From CAG-488 sp963625295 (GTDB lineage Bacteria; Bacillota; Clostridia; Oscillospirales; Acutalibacteraceae): a stretch of DNA of 19,827 nucleotides. Position numbers and translations under genes: made by a program. Numbering within the stretch: the stretch's first letter is position 1; every line of letters starts with the position of its first letter. Of the stretch, positions 12,629 through 19,467 are shown one piece after another. Below the pieces are notes generated by a model. It did not search any database. It had not been told where the DNA came from and was given only the letters and a program-made list of their open reading frames with translations. The stretch lies in contig CAVFTC010000033.1 in NCBI GenBank assembly GCA_963625295.1, forward strand, positions 1-19,827, in the 5' to 3' direction.

Positions 12629-15235
12629 ATGAGCGGCTTTGAAAAAAAGATATCACTTATAGTCCCTTTTTATAATTCGGAAAAGACCTTGCCGGGCTGT
12701 CTTGCTTCGATTGCCGAACAGACGATAGATAAGGATTGTCTTGAGGTCGTTTTGGTCAATGACGGCAGCACCGACGGCTCTGCCGATATCGCAAAGGATT
12801 TTGCAAGTCAAAATACCTTTGCAACGATTATTACTCAAGAGCATTGCGGCTCGGCTGCGGCAAGAAACAACGGCATTGCCGCCGCAAGAGGAAGCTATAT
12901 CGCTTTTCTTGATGCGGACGATACTCTGTCTGCCGATGCTTTGAAAAATACGGTTGAATTTTTTGAAGAAAATGAAGAAAAAACGGATATCGTTGCATAT
13001 AAGCTTGTTCCCTATACGAATTCCGGCAGGAAAAAATGCAATTTTAAATATATGAACCGCAGCACGGGATTACTTGATTTGAACGGCGAGGGTAATGAAT
13101 TTTACTGCCCAAACGGCTTGAATGTTGCAGTTAAAAACAGGGGAGAGGATAGCATCCTTTTTGACCCCTCGGAGAACTGCGAGCTAAAGGCTGCGGAATA
13201 TTGCATTAAATATGCGGTGAAAAAAATGACCGTAGGCTATGTCGAGAATGCTGAATACAGAAAATTCAATAATCCCTCCGGCGAGAGCAAGGCTTTAAAA
13301 TGCTCGATTTATTTTGACTGCTTTGTCGGAAAATGGGAGGAGATTTTTGCTTCATTTGAGACTGTGCCGGGCTTTGTTAAGGCTCTTTTTGTTGAAGATC
13401 TTCTTGCAAGGGCGGCTTCGGACTGCCTGCTGCCTTACTGTGCGGAGGGTGAGGACTACCGCAGAGAGATAGGACGGCTTGAAAAGCTGCTCGAAAGCGT
13501 TGACGATGAGACGATAATCAATTTTCCCGACGCTGTGCAGATGAACAAATATTATCTTGTATCAATGAAATACAAGGGGGAGCTTGACGCCGTTGCCGAT
13601 GAAAAAATCAGGCTCGTTCACGGCGATAAGGTTCTTTTAGAATCGGACAGTATAACGCTTAATCTGACAAAATTCAAGGCTCGCAGCAACGGCGTAGAGG
13701 TCTGCGGATATATTTCTTCGCCGATATTTGATTATTGTGAAAAGCCGACGCTCCTTCTCAGAGAACGCAGCGAAAATATTCCGCTCGATATTACCGAATG
13801 CTCTTATTGCTATGACGGCGCAAAGATAAGAAACAATACGGCATGGGGGTTCAGAACCGTTATCGTTCCAGACAAGCGCAAGTCGTTTTCATTTACCGTT
13901 GAGATCGGCGAAAGGTCTTATCCCGTCAAATTTGAATGCGGTGAATGGGTCGCTTTCAACCAAAGCCGAAGAAGCTTTGTTATGAACTCCATTAAATGCA
14001 GAATGAGCGAAAGATGCTTTGTTCTTGAAAAAGCTGACGAAAAGGACGAAAAGAAATATAAAAAATCAGAGCTGAAAAAATACCTCAAAACAAACAAAAA
14101 GGTCTTTGCGGTTCGTTTTATAAATTATCTCATGCCTAAGAAGAGAATCTGGCTTTACCATGACTGCAAGGGAGTCGGCACGGATAATGCGTATTATCAG
14201 TTTGTTCACGATTTTGCAGCCGATGATGGAGTTGAACGCTACTATGTCGTCAACGGTTCGATCGATGCGGTGAGGGATAAATTTACCGCCGAGCAGCAGA
14301 AAAATCTTATTGCTTTCCGCTCGACGAAGCATAAGCTTATGTATCTGAATGCCGAAAGAGTTATTACGGCATTTATTGAAAAGGAAAATTATCTTCCCTA
14401 TTTCAGCGACATTTACCCTGAGTATATCGACCTGTTTGAGGGCGAGGTTTATTACCTCCAGCACGGTGTTTTGCATGCTCATCTTCCGTGGAAATATTCT
14501 TATGACAGGCTCGATGTGACGGGCGAGGTCGTTTCGACTGATTATGAGGTCGAAAATTTCACCGAGAACTATTTCTTCCCGGAGACTGCGCTTATCAAGA
14601 GCAAAATGCCGAGATATGATTACTTTGAAATTGACGAAGGCAGGGCGGAAAATGTGATTCTTTTTGCTCCGTCGTGGCGAAAATATCTCATTACTCATAA
14701 GGGAGAGGGTCGCTGGAAAGCGGATAAAGAAAAATTCATACAGTCCGATTATTTCAAGAAAACGCAGGATTTTTTAAACTGCGAAAGGTTAAACGAAATG
14801 CTTGAAAAAAGCGGATATACGCTTGAATTTAAGCTGCATCCGATTTTCGCACCGTATAAGGATTGCTTTGAGTTAAAATCGTCGAGGGTGAAATTTGCCG
14901 ACGGCAGAGCCTCGGACGAATACAAAATCTGCATAACGGACTATTCATCATTTGTCTTTGACTTTGTTTATCTCAACCGTGCGATCGTTTATTTTATGCC
15001 TGATCTAAAGGAGTTCAAGGCAGGAATGAACGATTACAGGGAGCTGGATATCCCGTTTGAAAACGGCTTCGGAGAGTTCACACAGAACGAAACGGAGCTT
15101 TGCGCAGCACTTCAAAGAATTCTTGATAATTCGGGCGAGCCTGTCAGTCCGTATAAAGAGAAAAACGCAGACTTCTTCTTCGATAAGGAAAAAGATGCCT
15201 GCGACAGGATATATAAATCAATAAGTAAACAGTAA
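12629..15235 (+). CDS. Fused GT2 glycosyltransferase and CDP-glycerol glycerophosphotransferase
   Basis: A bifunctional envelope-polymer enzyme of 868 residues without a signal peptide. Residues about 6-230 are a GT-A family 2 domain: LIVPFYNSEKTLPGCL, NDGSTDGS (44-51), AAARNNGIAAARG, and the DADD metal/nucleotide motif at 95-98. A central region (about 300-490) is probably beta-rich. Residues about 500-868 form a TagB/TagF-type domain with YYLQHGVLHAHLPWKY (Q611, H612), APSWRKYL (from 680), LHPIF (H737) and ITDYSSFVFDF (D771). This domain transfers glycerol phosphate from CDP-glycerol to a lipid-linked glycan. A teichoic-acid-like or glycerophosphate-decorated polymer is therefore inferred; no tagD or export genes are in view. 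AAGGAGG lies nine bases before the ATG. The gene has its own promoter and stands alone. Confidence 0.9.
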   Translation: MSGFEKKISLIVPFYNSEKTLPGCLASIAEQTIDKDCLEVVLVNDGSTDGSADIAKDFASQNTFATIITQEHCGSAAARNNGIAAARGSYIAFLDADDTLSADALKNTVEFFEENEEKTDIVAYKLVPYTNSGRKKCNFKYMNRSTGLLDLNGEGNEFYCPNGLNVAVKNRGEDSILFDPSENCELKAAEYCIKYAVKKMTVGYVENAEYRKFNNPSGESKALKCSIYFDCFVGKWEEIFASFETVPGFVKALFVEDLLARAASDCLLPYCAEGEDYRREIGRLEKLLESVDDETIINFPDAVQMNKYYLVSMKYKGELDAVADEKIRLVHGDKVLLESDSITLNLTKFKARSNGVEVCGYISSPIFDYCEKPTLLLRERSENIPLDITECSYCYDGAKIRNNTAWGFRTVIVPDKRKSFSFTVEIGERSYPVKFECGEWVAFNQSRRSFVMNSIKCRMSERCFVLEKADEKDEKKYKKSELKKYLKTNKKVFAVRFINYLMPKKRIWLYHDCKGVGTDNAYYQFVHDFAADDGVERYYVVNGSIDAVRDKFTAEQQKNLIAFRSTKHKLMYLNAERVITAFIEKENYLPYFSDIYPEYIDLFEGEVYYLQHGVLHAHLPWKYSYDRLDVTGEVVSTDYEVENFTENYFFPETALIKSKMPRYDYFEIDEGRAENVILFAPSWRKYLITHKGEGRWKADKEKFIQSDYFKKTQDFLNCERLNEMLEKSGYTLEFKLHPIFAPYKDCFELKSSRVKFADGRASDEYKICITDYSSFVFDFVYLNRAIVYFMPDLKEFKAGMNDYRELDIPFENGFGEFTQNETELCAALQRILDNSGEPVSPYKEKNADFFFDKEKDACDRIYKSISKQ

Positions 15236-15268
15236 AAACAGCCGCCGAAATGCAGATTATCGGCGGCT
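15234..15268 (-). terminator. Intrinsic terminator of the LOG-family gene
   Basis: On the minus strand a 9-bp GC-rich stem (AGCCGCCGA pairing with TCGGCGGCT; arms 15260-15268 and 15240-15248) is followed by GTTTTT. The plus strand lacks a T-run after the stem, so termination of the convergent TagF-type gene here is less sure. Confidence 0.8.
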
Positions 15269-15284
15269 ATAATGCTTTGTGCGA

Positions 15285-15869
15285 TCAGTTCATATTGACA
15301 TCCTTGTATATTGAAAGCGGCGTATGCGTCGGTTTGTAGTTCTCAACATAATCGAGCAGATCGGTGGGGGACTCGGAGATGTAGTAAAGGTTTTTGCTCT
15401 CCTCGTTCATAAAATGATTGTCAATGACATTTTGAATGAACTTTTTCAAGCATTCGTAATAGCCGTTTGTGTTGAGAATTGCAATTGGCTTGTTGTGACG
15501 GCTGAGCTGCTTGAGAGTAAGAATCTCAAAGAATTCGTCAAATGTTCCGATTCCGCCGGGGGTGACTATAAATGCGTCGGAAAGCTCCTCCATCTTCTTT
15601 TTTCTCGCCCGCATATCCTCGGGATAGATGAATTCCGTGCAATGCTCATAAAGAACACCGTCCACATGGAAAAACTCGGGAGCTACGCCGATGATTTTTC
15701 CGCCCATGCGATGCATTCCTCTTGCCGAAGCACCCATCAGTCCATTTGCGCCGCCACCGAAAACAAGGGTGTGATTTCTCTTTGCCATCTCTTCGCCGAG
15801 TTTTTCGCCGGCTTCAATGAAGGAACGGTCGGTCGTTGTGCTTGAAGCACCGTATACACATATGTTCAT
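15285..15869 (-). CDS. LOG family (TIGR00730-type) Rossmann-fold protein, putative nucleoside 5'-monophosphate phosphoribohydrolase
   Basis: The 194-residue protein has the full LOG signature: FGGGANGLMG (38-46), MRARKKKM (86-93) and PGGIGTFDE (104-112, with Glu112 as the likely catalytic acid). Characterised members cleave the base from cytokinin nucleotides or from ordinary nucleoside monophosphates. In bacteria the physiological substrate is usually unsettled, so cytokinin production should not be assumed. GGAGG lies 11 bases before the ATG. It follows the AlaX gene by 66 bases on the same strand with no T-tailed terminator or clear promoter between, so the two are probably co-transcribed; a strong terminator follows. 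Confidence 0.9.
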   Translation of the reverse strand: MNICVYGASSTTTDRSFIEAGEKLGEEMAKRNHTLVFGGGANGLMGASARGMHRMGGKIIGVAPEFFHVDGVLYEHCTEFIYPEDMRARKKKMEELSDAFIVTPGGIGTFDEFFEILTLKQLSRHNKPIAILNTNGYYECLKKFIQNVIDNHFMNEESKNLYYISESPTDLLDYVENYKPTHTPLSIYKDVNMN

Positions 15870-15891
15870 TATAATGTAATCCTCCCATTAA

Positions 15892-15935
15892 GGTAATACC
15901 GAACAAGGTGTGCGTCTCAATTGTGCGGTGTTGCC
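15892..15935. other. Imperfect inverted repeat between the AlaX-type and LOG genes
   Basis: GGTAATACCG (15892-15901) and CGGTGTTGCC (15926-15935) are 8/10 complementary as DNA. In plus-strand RNA they would pair fully with two G-U pairs; in the minus-strand transcript two A-C mismatches remain. The right arm ends at the base adjoining the AlaX stop codon. Its function is unknown. Confidence 0.25.
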
Positions 15936-17090
15936 TTAAAAATTTTCTTTGAAATATTTTCTCGCTTCGTTTTCGGAAGCGGTTGCGTTGCCCTGTAAAA
16001 GCTCGGCGGAGCCTCCGCCCCGACCGCCCAAGGCCGCTGTGATATCCTTCGATTTTTCACGAAGGTCAATATGCTTCGATGCAATGACAAAGCGATAACC
16101 GCTTTTATCGCTACCGGAAAATCCTGCGCAAAGCTTTGTAGTTTTCTCCGCACCGTTTAAAACAAGTTTTCTTAAATCGTTTATGTCGGCGTTTGACTCA
16201 AAGATGAGAATACACTCGTCTGTGCTTTCAATTGTCGAAGCCTTCAGCTGCGCAAGTTCTTTCTTTAAGGCGGCAAGCTCGGCCTTTAACACTCCATGCT
16301 CCTCGTTAAATTTTTCAAATGCACCGGCTGCTTCGTTTTGCTTTGAGCACAGCGCAGTTGCAACCGAACGGAGATTGTCATATTTTTTTTCATAGTCCTC
16401 CAAAGCGTCCTTGCCGCAGAGCATATGAAGCCTTATTCCGCCCCTGTGTCGGGCAAAGTCAAGTATCTTTATTATGCCGATCTCACCGGCTGAGTAAACA
16501 TGCGGCGCACAGCAGGCGCAAACATCGTAGCCCTCAATTGTGACTATTCTAACATTTTCGGTCAGCTCAAGCTTGCTGCGGTAGCTGAGAGTTTTTAATG
16601 TGCTTTCATCGGGATATTCGCAGGTAAATTTTGCGTTTTTGTATATTGCCTCGTTGGCCTGCTTTTCAATGTCGAGCAGCTGCTCTCTTGTAAGCTCGCC
16701 GTTAAAATCAACGGTCACATCCTCTCCGAGATGAAATCCGACATTTTCATAGCCGTAAAGCTTATGCACGATTCCGGAAGCAATATGCTCACCGGAGTGA
16801 TTCTGCATACGGCGAAAACGCTGCTCCCAATCAATTTCGCAGTCGAACTCGTCGCCGACAGCTAATTGTCTGTCGGAATAATGCACAATTTCGTCGTTTA
16901 CGACCTGCACATCCGTAATATTTGCTTCTCCAATCTTGCCCGTGTCTGCCGACTGACCGCCGCCCTCGGGGAAAAAAGCTGTTTTATCGAGAATGAGCTC
17001 ATAGCCTTTTTCGCTGCTGCAGCAGGCGATGACCGTCGCCCTGAACGAGCTGATATGACTGTCCCTGTCGTAAAGCTTTTCCGTTATCAT
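15936..17090 (-). CDS. AlaX-type alanyl-tRNA editing protein with DHHA1 domain
   Basis: A stand-alone editing factor homologous to the editing and C-terminal parts of alanyl-tRNA synthetase; such proteins deacylate mischarged Ser- or Gly-tRNA(Ala). From the chosen start it has 384 residues. FPEGGGQSADTG lies at 40-51. Zinc/catalytic-site motifs are HSGEH at 98-102 (HxxxH) and CCAPH at 193-197 (CxxxH, where AlaRS has CGGTH). A coiled coil spans about 240-290, and a DHHA1 end has AALGGRGGGSAELLQGN. No aminoacylation core is present. The start at 17090 (MITEK) is chosen because AGGAG lies seven bases upstream. Longer ORF starts at 17114 and 17141 fall on the predicted -10 and -35. The LOG gene follows on the same transcript. 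Confidence 0.9.
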   Translation of the reverse strand: MITEKLYDRDSHISSFRATVIACCSSEKGYELILDKTAFFPEGGGQSADTGKIGEANITDVQVVNDEIVHYSDRQLAVGDEFDCEIDWEQRFRRMQNHSGEHIASGIVHKLYGYENVGFHLGEDVTVDFNGELTREQLLDIEKQANEAIYKNAKFTCEYPDESTLKTLSYRSKLELTENVRIVTIEGYDVCACCAPHVYSAGEIGIIKILDFARHRGGIRLHMLCGKDALEDYEKKYDNLRSVATALCSKQNEAAGAFEKFNEEHGVLKAELAALKKELAQLKASTIESTDECILIFESNADINDLRKLVLNGAEKTTKLCAGFSGSDKSGYRFVIASKHIDLREKSKDITAALGGRGGGSAELLQGNATASENEARKYFKENF

Positions 17091-17112
17091 TGCCTCACTC
17101 CTAACCTTATGC

Positions 17113-17141
17113 ATTGTAGCACAGAATGATGAAAAAAGCAA
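17113..17141 (-). promoter_or_regulatory. Predicted extended -10 promoter of the AlaX-type gene
   Basis: Minus-strand TTGCTT (17136-17141), a 17-bp spacer, and TACAAT (17113-17118) preceded by TGTGC (TRTGN element). Its -35 is eight bases from that of the divergent YgjP-type promoter. Confidence 0.68.
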
Positions 17142-17149
17142 TTATTTGA

Positions 17150-17177
17150 TTGACAAAAGTTTATCATGTGATAAAAT
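17150..17177 (+). promoter_or_regulatory. Predicted extended -10 promoter of the YgjP-type gene
   Basis: A perfect TTGACA (17150-17155), a 16-bp spacer, and TAAAAT (17172-17177) preceded by TGTGA. The predicted transcription start falls about 10 nt before the ATG at 17195, giving a very short leader that just includes the GAGGTGA ribosome binding site. Confidence 0.7.
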
Positions 17178-17194
17178 ATTTCCGAGGTGATCAG

Positions 17195-17707
17195 ATGGAA
17201 TACACGCTTATCAGGTCAAAGCGCAAGACTGTTGCTTTGCAGGTCAATTCCGAGGGTGAGCTGATAGTTCGTGCACCGCTGCATTTTTCCGAACGCAGGA
17301 TAAAGAAGCTGATTGGAGAGCACAGCGCTTGGATTGAAAAGAAAAGCGCAGAAAGCATTGAAAGAAAACGCAATCACCCAGAGCTGAGTGAGGAAGAAAT
17401 TGACGGCTTTAAAAGGCAGGCAAAAGCATTGCTGCCTGATTTGACCGAAAGATACGCTGCAATTATGGGCGTCAGCTACGGAACTGTCAAGATAACCTCT
17501 GCCCAAAAGCGTTTCGGCTCCTGCAGCGGAAAGAATAATATCTGCTACTCGTATATTTTGATGCAATATCCCATTGAAGCGATCGAATATGTCGTTGTCC
17601 ACGAATTGGCACACACGGTTCATCATAACCACAGCCGGGAATTTTATGATTTGATAGCAAAGTATTTACCCGATTATAAGCAAAGAGAAAAATTGCTGAA
17701 AAAATAA
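17195..17707 (+). CDS. YgjP/DUF45-type (SprT-like) zinc metallopeptidase
   Basis: A small soluble putative zinc peptidase of 170 residues. The zinc motif HELAH is at 136-140 with Glu137 as catalytic base, and the third ligand is probably His146 in HHNHSREFY. The upstream KRFGSCSGKNNICYSY segment corresponds to the RWGSCS motif of the YgjP family, and the N-terminal KTVALQVNSEGELIVRAP strand region is typical. A few family members are linked to other functions in operons, but the cellular substrate is unknown. The start at 17195 is chosen because GAGGTGA lies four bases upstream and the longer candidate start at 17150 lies on the -35 box. The gene stands alone, closed by a bidirectional terminator. 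Confidence 0.9.
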   Translation: MEYTLIRSKRKTVALQVNSEGELIVRAPLHFSERRIKKLIGEHSAWIEKKSAESIERKRNHPELSEEEIDGFKRQAKALLPDLTERYAAIMGVSYGTVKITSAQKRFGSCSGKNNICYSYILMQYPIEAIEYVVVHELAHTVHHNHSREFYDLIAKYLPDYKQREKLLKK

Positions 17708-17745
17708 GCTCACAAAGCCCGAATTAAGCCTTGTGAGCATTTTTA
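17708..17745. terminator. Bidirectional intrinsic terminator
   Basis: GCTCACAA (17708-17715) pairs with TTGTGAGC (17731-17738) around an AT-rich loop, with ATTTTTATTT after it on the plus strand and an A-run before it. It separates the convergent YgjP-type gene and the aldolase gene. Confidence 0.85.
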
Positions 17746-17750
17746 TTTGG

Positions 17751-18650
17751 TTAAAGAAGCTCGTGTGCCTTTGCGTATTCAAAGAAGGATTGGAGGCTTC
17801 TGATTCTTGCTTCGCTGAGGGTCGAGCCTGCTCTTGTAACTGTCGTGAACGGGATACCCTGGAGATTGATAAGATATTTTGCGCTTGCGTTGAAGCCGCC
17901 GTCAATCGCACAGTCAAGGAGAATGATCTCGTTGAAGGTTTCTCTTGCCTTCTGCATATCCTTTTCTACGAAATATTCATCATACATCTTGCGGAAAAGA
18001 TTTACACCGCAGGAGGTCGGAGTTGCGCAAACGCCTCTTGCACCTGCGTCGTAAGCGTCAAGGAGGAGGGGAATGTTAGCTTGAAGAACCGCTGAATCGC
18101 CCTGATACTGAAGCTTGTCCTTGATGCCTGCCATCGTGCAGGTCGTGTCCTTGATTCCGTGGAATTTACCTGTCTTGACAAGCTCGCCGTAAGCCTTGCC
18201 TGACATGCTGCAATTCGGGAATCCCGGGAACTCATAGAGAATAACGGGGAGGGTGGTGTACTGCGAAAGCTCGGAAAGGTTTTCAACAATTCTCTTGTCG
18301 CAAACGCCGTAGCCTCTTGTTACAAATACAAGACCGTCAACGCCCGTTTGCTCCATGCGCTTAACCTCTTCAATCTGCTCCTTCCAGGTCGGCTCAAGAT
18401 TGGCTGTTGCAACGATTTCCGCACCGCTTGCGTGCTTGACAGCCGTTTCGGCGCATTTGATCCTTTCCTCGAGCGAAAGGTAGGTCATTTCGGAGCTGCC
18501 GCACACCGAGAAAAGGTGATGAGCGCCCTGCGCAGCCTGAAACTCGACATACTGCGCATATGTATCGTAATTTATGGATTTGTCTTCGTTAAATGGGGTG
18601 AGAAGAAGAGCGTAAACGCCCCTGTATTCCTCTGCTTTGCCTGTAAACAT
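17751..18650 (-). CDS. DapA/NanA-superfamily (DHDPS family) aldolase or lyase, substrate unknown
   Basis: A 299-residue TIM-barrel Schiff-base lyase of the dihydrodipicolinate synthase/N-acetylneuraminate lyase superfamily. Lys167 in GIKDTT is the imine-forming lysine and Tyr139 in LYEFP the conserved catalytic tyrosine. The pyruvate-carboxylate loop reads CGSSE at 50-54 instead of GTTGE, and the motif after Tyr is EFP rather than NVP. The usual Arg motif of DapA is not obvious. These changes argue against a housekeeping DapA and for a 2-keto-3-deoxy-acid or other aldolase. No lysine, sialic-acid or sugar-acid genes are adjacent. AAGGTG precedes the ATG. It has its own promoter with a palindrome at the predicted start, suggesting substrate-responsive control. 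Confidence 0.85.
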   Translation of the reverse strand: MFTGKAEEYRGVYALLLTPFNEDKSINYDTYAQYVEFQAAQGAHHLFSVCGSSEMTYLSLEERIKCAETAVKHASGAEIVATANLEPTWKEQIEEVKRMEQTGVDGLVFVTRGYGVCDKRIVENLSELSQYTTLPVILYEFPGFPNCSMSGKAYGELVKTGKFHGIKDTTCTMAGIKDKLQYQGDSAVLQANIPLLLDAYDAGARGVCATPTSCGVNLFRKMYDEYFVEKDMQKARETFNEIILLDCAIDGGFNASAKYLINLQGIPFTTVTRAGSTLSEARIRSLQSFFEYAKAHELL

Positions 18651-18674
18651 TAAAACACCTTCTGATATTTTTTT

Positions 18675-18688
18675 GGCTGAATTCAGCC
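18675..18688. promoter_or_regulatory. Perfect 14-bp palindrome at the aldolase transcription start
   Basis: GGCTGAATTCAGCC is fully self-complementary and sits where transcription should begin (about seven bases after the -10). It could be an operator; in RNA it would form a 5-bp hairpin with an AAUU loop. No T-run follows on the minus strand. Confidence 0.5.
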
Positions 18689-18694
18689 TTTATC

Positions 18695-18723
18695 ATAATA
18701 CACTTTATGTATAATAAAATCAA
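18695..18723 (-). promoter_or_regulatory. Predicted sigma-A promoter of the DHDPS-family gene
   Basis: Minus-strand TTGATT (18718-18723), a 17-bp spacer, and TATTAT (18695-18700). It lies just past the GDPD stop codon, giving the aldolase its own promoter. Confidence 0.62.
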
Positions 18724-18726
18724 GCA

Positions 18727-19455
18727 TTATTTCATAGAATCTATGACTTTTTTCGCCATATCGGGATAATTTCCTATCACGGAATCAACTCCGAGATTGT
18801 AAAGCCTTGCGACGCTATTCTCGTCATTGACCGTCCATGTGTTGATTTCAATTCCGTTGGCCTTCATTTCGGCGACGGTTTCCTCTGTCAGTGTCCAATG
18901 CATCGGGTGAATACATTCAATGCCGTGCTCTTTTGTATACTTGCCGAACTCAAGAATCCAGCTTTCCTCAAGGAAGCCGCAGCGAACCTTCGGGTTGATA
19001 GCCTTGAAGCGCATGACGCTGTAATGGTTGAAGCTTGAAATGATTATCCTGTCCTCAAGACCGAAGCGGACAATCATGTCGTTTACGGCTTTTTCGATGC
19101 CCGGATATTCATAAACGCCCGTTTTAAGCTCGATATTTGTGATGAATCCGTCGATCGGCTTGATAAATTCAAAGTATTCCTGCAGGGTCGGAATTCTGTT
19201 CACACCGTAAACACCCTTGAAGCCTGCCGAAGCGTCGAAGGTTTGAAGCTCGGCGAGAGTGTAATCCCTGACAAAGCCTGTCGAATCGCAGGTTCTGTCG
19301 ATCCGCTCGTCATGAATAATGACAAGCTCTCCGTCCTTGGAAAAATGAACATCAAGCTCGATTCCGTCTGCGCCTGCTTCAACTGCTTTTTTGAAAGCAA
19401 GCATGGTATTTTCGGGATATTTTCCGCTGAAGCCTCTGTGACCGAAATTTAACAT
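18727..19455 (-). CDS. Glycerophosphodiester phosphodiesterase
   Basis: Hydrolyses glycerophosphodiesters to an alcohol and glycerol 3-phosphate. The 242-residue protein has no signal peptide, so it is the cytoplasmic UgpQ-like type. Catalytic motifs are at the N-terminus: GHRGFSGKYPENT (His6, Arg7, Glu15), GIELDVHFSKDG (Glu33 and Asp35, metal ligands) and IIHDE (His48). NIELKTG later in the barrel and the C-terminal NTWTVND motif complete the family. AGGAGG precedes the ATG. It begins 12 bases after the ylmH-like stop, so it is probably co-transcribed with it. With the CDP-glycerol transferase gene elsewhere in the window it fits glycerophosphate recycling, but the two are not linked in an operon. 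Confidence 0.94.
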   Translation of the reverse strand: MLNFGHRGFSGKYPENTMLAFKKAVEAGADGIELDVHFSKDGELVIIHDERIDRTCDSTGFVRDYTLAELQTFDASAGFKGVYGVNRIPTLQEYFEFIKPIDGFITNIELKTGVYEYPGIEKAVNDMIVRFGLEDRIIISSFNHYSVMRFKAINPKVRCGFLEESWILEFGKYTKEHGIECIHPMHWTLTEETVAEMKANGIEINTWTVNDENSVARLYNLGVDSVIGNYPDMAKKVIDSMK

Positions 19456-19467
19456 AAAAATTCCTCC

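Noticed and set aside
6474..15869. GH3 (auxin conjugation) and LOG (cytokinin activation) genes in one window as a plant-hormone system
   Set aside because: Both names come from plant members of families that are widespread in bacteria with other or unknown roles. The genes are about 7 kb apart, on opposite strands, in different operons.
17161..17174. TTATCA-tg-TGATAA as an operator in the YgjP-type promoter
   Set aside because: Half of it is the extended -10 itself, which is shared with other promoters, so the symmetry may be incidental. A similar TATCA/TGATA pair at proB has a very different spacing.
17091..17194. Longer N-termini for the AlaX-type protein (from 17141 or 17114) and the YgjP-type protein (from 17150)
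   Set aside because: These starts fall on predicted promoter hexamers and lack ribosome binding sites; the downstream ATGs at 17090 and 17195 have good ones.
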